From Stichopus chloronotus (taxonomy: Eukaryota; Echinodermata; Holothuroidea; Aspidochirotida; Stichopodidae): a stretch of 64,000 bases of DNA. Position 1 is the first letter of the stretch. Every line of letters begins with the position of its first letter. Shown in pieces: positions 59,016-64,000 of the stretch. The stretch lies in contig CM037843.1 of assembly GCA_021234535.1 (NCBI GenBank), positions 78,021-142,020 of the forward strand. The letters run 5' to 3'. A program made the position numbers and the translations under genes. The notes below the pieces were generated by a model, which saw only the letters and a list, made by a program, of their open reading frames with translations, made no database searches and was not told where the DNA came from.

Positions 59016-59609
59016 ACCATCCCGATCACACACGTTGTCTTCTACGTGTGAATCATCATGCTAAATATACAGTATTTGTGTAATGCTCTACCGGTATATC
59101 ATTTTTACAGGAGAGAGGACCACCCAATTACGGTCCTCTGTGAATCTTAAGGCCATTAATGGCCTGTAATCAGTATTCAAACAAAAGAAGTCTTACAACT
59201 AATTAAATTAGTTTTCTATTTATTATCAAACTAGAATTAACATTGACGTGGGCCTAGCCCAAAGTTATGCATTAGGCAGGGAATACTTATCATAGCTACA
59301 ACCGGGGCTGGTTTTTATCCTGCTACAACATAGCAGTTTTTAATGCTTTAAGAAACGAATCGCGAAATGTGTACAGAATTTCGCGTAAATTTTTGATTTA
59401 CTGTGGCGGTAATAAGTGCACGTTAAAAGAGGAATGACAGCAATCAGTGAGCCAAATGATAGCAACATTCACAAATGATATTTCTTGCTTTTTGAGGCAT
59501 TTGATTGTTTACATCGGACAAGAGTTTACTAAGTAGGCTACTGCAGTCCCCCGTGAAGTTAGAAAAAAGGATTTGCGGCGATTAGAAATGCCCATTCAAA
59601 TTACTTAAT
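59016..59609. other. no gene recognised
   Basis: No frame or repeat worth calling. Confidence 0.5.
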
Positions 59610-59860
59610 TGCGGTGCCACTCAGGGCTCAATTCTTGGATCTCCTCTCTTTCTTGTTTATATTAGTGATCTATGTAAGGCTATAGGACAAGTACACTTTA
59701 TTTCGTAGGCTGATGACACTAGTATTTTCTGTTCTCATGTATGAAGATCCCAGGATTCTAATGCATTTAGTTTTCAATGAATTATACAAGGATTACACCG
59801 GTTTTGTGCCAGCAAGTGTAATGCAATGAAATGTAAAGAAATATGCTTGATTCCTTTCAG
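59610..59860 (+). pseudogene. LINE reverse transcriptase scrap
   Basis: Reads GATQGSILGSPLFLVYISDL, CKAIGQVHFIS, a TAG, then ADDTSIFCSHV, followed in another frame by FCASKCNAMKCKEICLIPF. These are RT blocks 4 and 5 of CR1/Jockey-like LINEs, with the ADD catalytic pair intact but a stop just before it. Flanks are unrelated, so only about 250 bp survive. Confidence 0.7.
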
Positions 59861-59875
59861 TACCCGTTACTTCTC

Positions 59876-59936
59876 CGCCGACTTCACTCGTGAAACACTC
59901 ACTGAACACTCGGCGAGTGAAGTCGGCTAACAGTCT
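59876..59936. repeat. 14-bp stem hairpin
   Basis: gccgacttcactcg and its complement cgagtgaagtcggc are separated by a ~31-base spacer. Perfect stem, purpose unknown. Confidence 0.85.
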
Positions 59937-60594
59937 GTCACTCGTTCATACTACTCGCTTTGCACCTTCTTGTCTCAGACCTAAAACATATCTTCCGCGC
60001 CCTTATATTCCGCGTTTCAGTTCATGCATGCTATGTGGTTAAGTTGCGGATTGCGGAAATCCTTTCAGCATGGGTATTTCATTTTTAATGATAAATTTTC
60101 GTGAGGAGGAACTGTGTCTTTCATTAAGGTACTTCCAAGCAGGGTCACATGTTCTTTTTTTGGGGGGCTTGAAGGTAAAAGATCCGACTGGCTTTTTTAC
60201 CAAGTGTGTGGCGACCCCATCTGGATGATTTAAGACATTAGGAATGTCTTTATCAATGGAGGTGAAGAATTAAAGGGGTGAAGGTCAGTATATGGCAAAT
60301 CAAACAAACAAATCATCGGCGAAGCAAACAAAGCCTGGAGGGAAGGGGGTGAGTAATGACAGGACAACCTAAGCGGCGCATACCACAAAATTTTAGTTTT
60401 TCAAAATGTGATCACCGTTTACTGTTATGGGGATGGTTTGACCATGGAACTGATGGAAGTACTTCCATGGTTTGACTATACTAGCATTTTCCATGCACAC
60501 AACATGCTTGGCAAGATAACACTCACGTTTTCACTTATTTTGGAAATAATATCATCAGTAAACATATGAAGGAAATATATGTTGTGCAAGAAGG
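59937..60594. other. no gene recognised
   Basis: Ends with caagaagg (60587-60594), the left target duplication of the next element. Confidence 0.55.
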
Positions 60595-61444
60595 CAGTGG
60601 CGGCTCCAGAATGTCAGACTTGGGGGGGGGGGCAAACTGAAGGCAGAGGAAAATGTTGGGGGGCAAAGATTTTCCGAGAAGAAATTCTCGGAAAGAAACC
60701 GAGCGCGAAGCGCGAGGCCGTGCGGGTGGGGTCCAGGGGCCCGCCTTAGGGCCCCTGGTGGGGTCCAGGGGCAAAGCCCCGGTGGGGGTCCAGGGAGCGA
60801 AGCCCCCGGAAGCTCTGAGGTGTTAGCATATCTCTGAGTGGAAAATTAAGTCCCAAGAGAGGTATATTATTTATTTTTCTATTATTTATTTTTTTCGGTT
60901 GACCGTACTCCAAGGTTCCCAACTTTTTTCTTTGGGAGTACCATTTCACAATTACGCTGTGCCACCGAGTACACACACACACATAGGCTACATACACTTC
61001 CATTCCAGTCACTTTATTCTATAAAAATGTGCAGTACTTACCAATATTCTTTGACAGTTCAATTCAACAACGGCATCCCTATATTTAGGAAAACAACCAC
61101 CTACCCGCCCTTCCCTTATGATGGACGGTAAACATTCCAGAGAAAATTGGTCTAACCAAGCTGGCCTACTGTTGAAGTGGCTACGGGCATGATATGAAAA
61201 CTGGCAGCCTGTGTGACATAAATTAGGCATTTATCAACCACGGTTCCCCTGAAGCTGTTCTTATTCAGTCCAATGCCAATACATAGTTTTGTGATTAAAT
61301 TAATTTTGGATGAGTACAAGATCTGATTGGGAAGGGTGAGAGCAACTGGGGGGGGGGGGCAACTGGGGCGCAAGGAAACAATCTGGAGGGGCAAATGCCC
61401 CCTCATGCCCTCCTCCCCCCCCCCCCCCCGTAACGCCGCCACTG
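60595..61444. mobile_element. hAT-type MITE, copy 2
   Basis: Ends cagtggcggctcc and complement gcgccgccactg type, with an exact 8-bp duplication CAAGAAGG at 60587-60594 and 61445-61452. Closely related to 27034-27849 over its whole length, including the attaagtcccaagagaggta and ggtctaacc/ggtctgacc regions and a CA microsatellite. It has an extra aaattctcggaaag segment not in copy 1. No transposase; long frames within it are artefacts. Confidence 0.95.
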
Positions 61445-61984
61445 CAAGAAGGACATCCCAAATTATCGCAAAATTGAGAACTTCAAATAAAAGAAAATAT
61501 CTTTCAGCAATGAAACAAGCTCTGAAAATGGGAGTTGCATGAATATGATTTTTTTGGCAGTGGAAAACACCACAAACAGAAAGTAGTGGCAATAACCATT
61601 GTGTAGCCTAGTCTTTTCATTTTCCAACTGATCTCAGTTGGTTAAGCCATTAGCAGATCTACGTTAGTCAAGGAGGGTGGGGGAGCTAGGTTTAGATACC
61701 CCACCATGTGCAACAGACTCGGAAATTACTGGCTTGCAATGTACATTCCTTATATTCCAGGGCTCGATTATCATTTACCCATGGGTTTCAACTGGATACC
61801 TCAAGAGATAACCGAGGTCCGCAAAACGGGATTAGTTACGACTAGCATTGGAACTCCGTCTACGAAAATTACTGGCCAGCTCTACCTATATTTTTAGTGG
61901 TTTAGGTCGGTTATATCATGCGCTGATCTAGGCCAGCCATGAGGGGGTCATTGTTTGTGTCTGGCAGGGATACCCCACCACCTA
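61445..61984. other. no gene assigned
   Basis: A 63-codon frame at 61706-61897 has no recognised motif. It may be unrecognised upstream LINE sequence. Confidence 0.4.
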
Positions 61985-63920
61985 AAAGTACTGGCAGCAG
62001 TCCTAGCATTATTGACTACTATTTTTAACGTTGTTTTAACATCTGGAAAGGTCCCTCGTGACTGGACTGTTGGAATAATAGGGCCACACTTTAAAGGGAA
62101 GGGGTCAATTAATGAGGTTGATAATTAAAGGGGTATCACACTTGTAAGCTGTGTTGGTAAATTGTTCACTGCCATTCTGAATGAAAGACTAAATTGCTGT
62201 TTATCTTATACCGGAATTTTGGGGGATGAACAAGCTGGTTTTAGATATGATCATTCAACTTTAGACCACATGTTTGCTCTTCATTCTATAGTTGAACTAT
62301 ACTTAACAAAGAAAAAGAGAGTTTATTGTGCGTTCATTGATTACAGAGAAGCGTTTGATTCAATTCAGAGAGCCTTCTTGTGGTCTAAGCTTATTTCCAA
62401 TAATATCAATGGTAAAGTTCTTAAAGTGATTCAAAATTTGTATGATAATGCAAAATCTTGTGTCAGGAGTAATTTCGAGCAATCTGATTACTTTATGTGT
62501 AATGTGGGTATTCGTCAAGGTGAAAATCTGTCTCCGATATTATTTGCTCTTCTCTTGAATGATTAATTATTAGTAGATATTACAGAGGATTGAGCTATAT
62601 ATCAGCTTCTGTAAAAACATACCTTAGTGATGATGATATTGAGGTTTTTATGAGACTTTATTGTACAGTATGCTCCATGCTAACGATACCATAGTTCTTG
62701 CTGAAACTGAGGCTGATATGCAGTCTGCTTTGAATGCTGTGAAGGACTATTGTGATCTTTGGCACTTATCTGTGAATGTCAGTAAAACAAAAGTTGTTAC
62801 TTTTTCAAAAGGTAAAATTAGGAAAACGCTCACTTTTAGCTTTGGTAGTCAAAATATTCAAGTTGTGGATGATTACACTTATCTGGGTATTATTTTTAAC
62901 TACAATAACAAATTTAATAAAGCTATGGCTAAACAGGTTAATCAGGCTAGAGGGGTTTTGTATGGTTTACCTTCAAAATCGTATCATTTGCAATTGCCTT
63001 TGGATATCATACTTGAATTGTTTGATAAAGTTGTTCTCCCAGTTTTGATCTAAGGCTGTGAAATTTGGGGGACTAGTAAAGTCACACAAATCGAAGCATT
63101 TCATATTAAATTCTGTAAGCACGTTCTCAAATTGAACAAAGCTACTCCAAACTGTATGGTTCTTGGTGAATTAGGGCGGTATAAAATTATTAAAACGATT
63201 GAAATGAGAATGATTTCTTTTTGGTTGAGAATTACTAATGGAAGTGAACATAAATTATCATTTACAATCTATAAATTGTTGCGGGCCTCGGGGCCTTGCA
63301 TGATAAGGGTATTTATAGTTTCTCCTGGATATTGAGGATCAAACATATTTTAGATAGTTCTGGTAGGTCATATATTTGGAACAATCCTAACTATATTAAT
63401 ATTCCGTGGGTGAAGAAATCATTGAATTTGAGATTAAGTGATATGTACGAGCAGAACTGGTTGTCTGAAGTTTTTGAAAATTCCCAGTATAAAAATTATC
63501 GTATATTTAAATCTAGGCTCGTCTTGGAAAAGTATCTTTTGTCCTTGGGTAATCGTGATCGTTTCAGTCTTTGTAGATTCCGGCCGTTGTGTGAATAGTA
63601 AAATCCCTGCGGTTGCCGAACGTTTCCTTAACATCGACTTAAATGGCAGACCAAGGAGCTGCCACTACAGGGAGCTGCCACTAAAGGCAGCTCCTTGGGC
63701 AGACTATGTGAGCTTTGTACAAGCGAATCGATTGGGGATGAATTCCATTATATTTTTCAGTGCACGGCATTTGATTCGGATAGGAAGCATTTTTTGAAAC
63801 GTTACTATTGGGTGGGTCCAAACACTTTGAAAATGGCTCAACTTTTCGCATCAAGAAATAAGAGGGTACAAAGGAATCTAGCCACTTTCTGTGGTATTAT
63901 ATCTCAATGGCTTTAAATAA
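61985..63920 (+). pseudogene. LINE ORF2 3' part: reverse transcriptase and C-terminal zinc finger
   Basis: RT blocks in order: VLTSGKVPRDWTVGIIGPHF, then (after a stop) RGITLVSCVGKLFTAILNER, LGDEQAGFRYDHSTLDHMFA, VYCAFIDYREAFDSIQR (first catalytic Asp present), VGIRQGENLSPILFALLLND. The YADD block reads LHANDT, so the first Asp of the catalytic pair is Asn. KTKVVTFSKGK and YLGIIFNYNNKF follow, then LNKATPNCMVLGELGRYKII and a C-terminal finger CELCTSESIGDEFHYIFQC (C-x2-C-x9-H-x4-C). The frame changes at least five times. The 5' half is missing and a T run follows the final stop (about 63920-63935). Clade not assigned (L2/RTE/Tx1-like style). Confidence 0.8.
63651..63698. repeat. 13-bp perfect inverted repeat inside the LINE
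   Basis: ccaaggagctgcc (63651-63663) and ggcagctccttgg (63686-63698) with a 22-base loop containing a third ggagctgcc. It coincides with a frame disturbance in the C-terminal finger region. Confidence 0.85.
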
Positions 63921-64000
63921 GTTTTTTTTTTTTCATTGTATGGGGTGAGCATGTGTATGACTCATTAGGTCTGTACGTTGGTGTTTCTGCATAAGTAGCT

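Overview
The window is eukaryotic, non-coding-rich DNA dominated by transposable elements and their debris. No intact host gene can be assigned. Spliced-looking coding fragments, polyadenylation-type signals, several LINE clades, a P-element (THAP9-type) transposase pseudogene, foldback elements with minisatellite arms, hAT-type MITEs, Helitron-like repeats and Gypsy gag debris point to a marine invertebrate. The frequent taggcct/aggcctac words and the resemblance of the foldback elements to the TU elements described in sea urchins suggest an echinoderm. That placement is inference.

Layout. 1-2352 (minus): 5' part of a CR1-type LINE (ORF1 with PHD, RRM-like and CCHC parts, then ORF2 endonuclease), running off the left edge. 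2393-2919: LTR-like segment. 6610-7332: TIR element. 7860-8300: 12-bp minisatellite. 10946-12446: a ~200-bp MITE, a foldback with ~180-bp arms and a tRNA-like segment. 13457-27968 (plus): one P-element transposase pseudogene whose pieces are pushed apart by an 11,022-bp foldback element (14806-25827, 6-bp target duplication CAGTGA) and by an 816-bp hAT MITE (27034-27849, near-perfect 8-bp duplication). 28050-29490: ten 145-bp repeats, most carrying four nuclear-receptor half-sites. 30180-31690: decayed LINE ORF1 and endonuclease. 33050-34152: Gypsy gag cut by a lone arm of the same foldback family. 39493-42690: two head-to-tail Helitron-like copies. 43.6-45.7 kb and 53.7-54.6 kb: unrecognised exon-like reading frames. 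47006-49952: a second foldback element with different arm repeats but nearly the same terminal motif. 52127-52597: a TA-flanked MITE. 59.6-63.95 kb: an RT scrap, a second hAT MITE with an exact 8-bp duplication, and a 3' LINE fragment with RT and a C-terminal zinc finger.

The most informative system is the nest around the P transposase. Both insertions are flanked by target duplications, and removing each insert with one duplication copy makes the transposase reading frame read through, so the order of events can be read from the sequence. The foldback family (three copies, termini based on TATGGAACGCC, arms built of unrelated minisatellite monomers, no recognisable transposase) is the best candidate for something not fully described.
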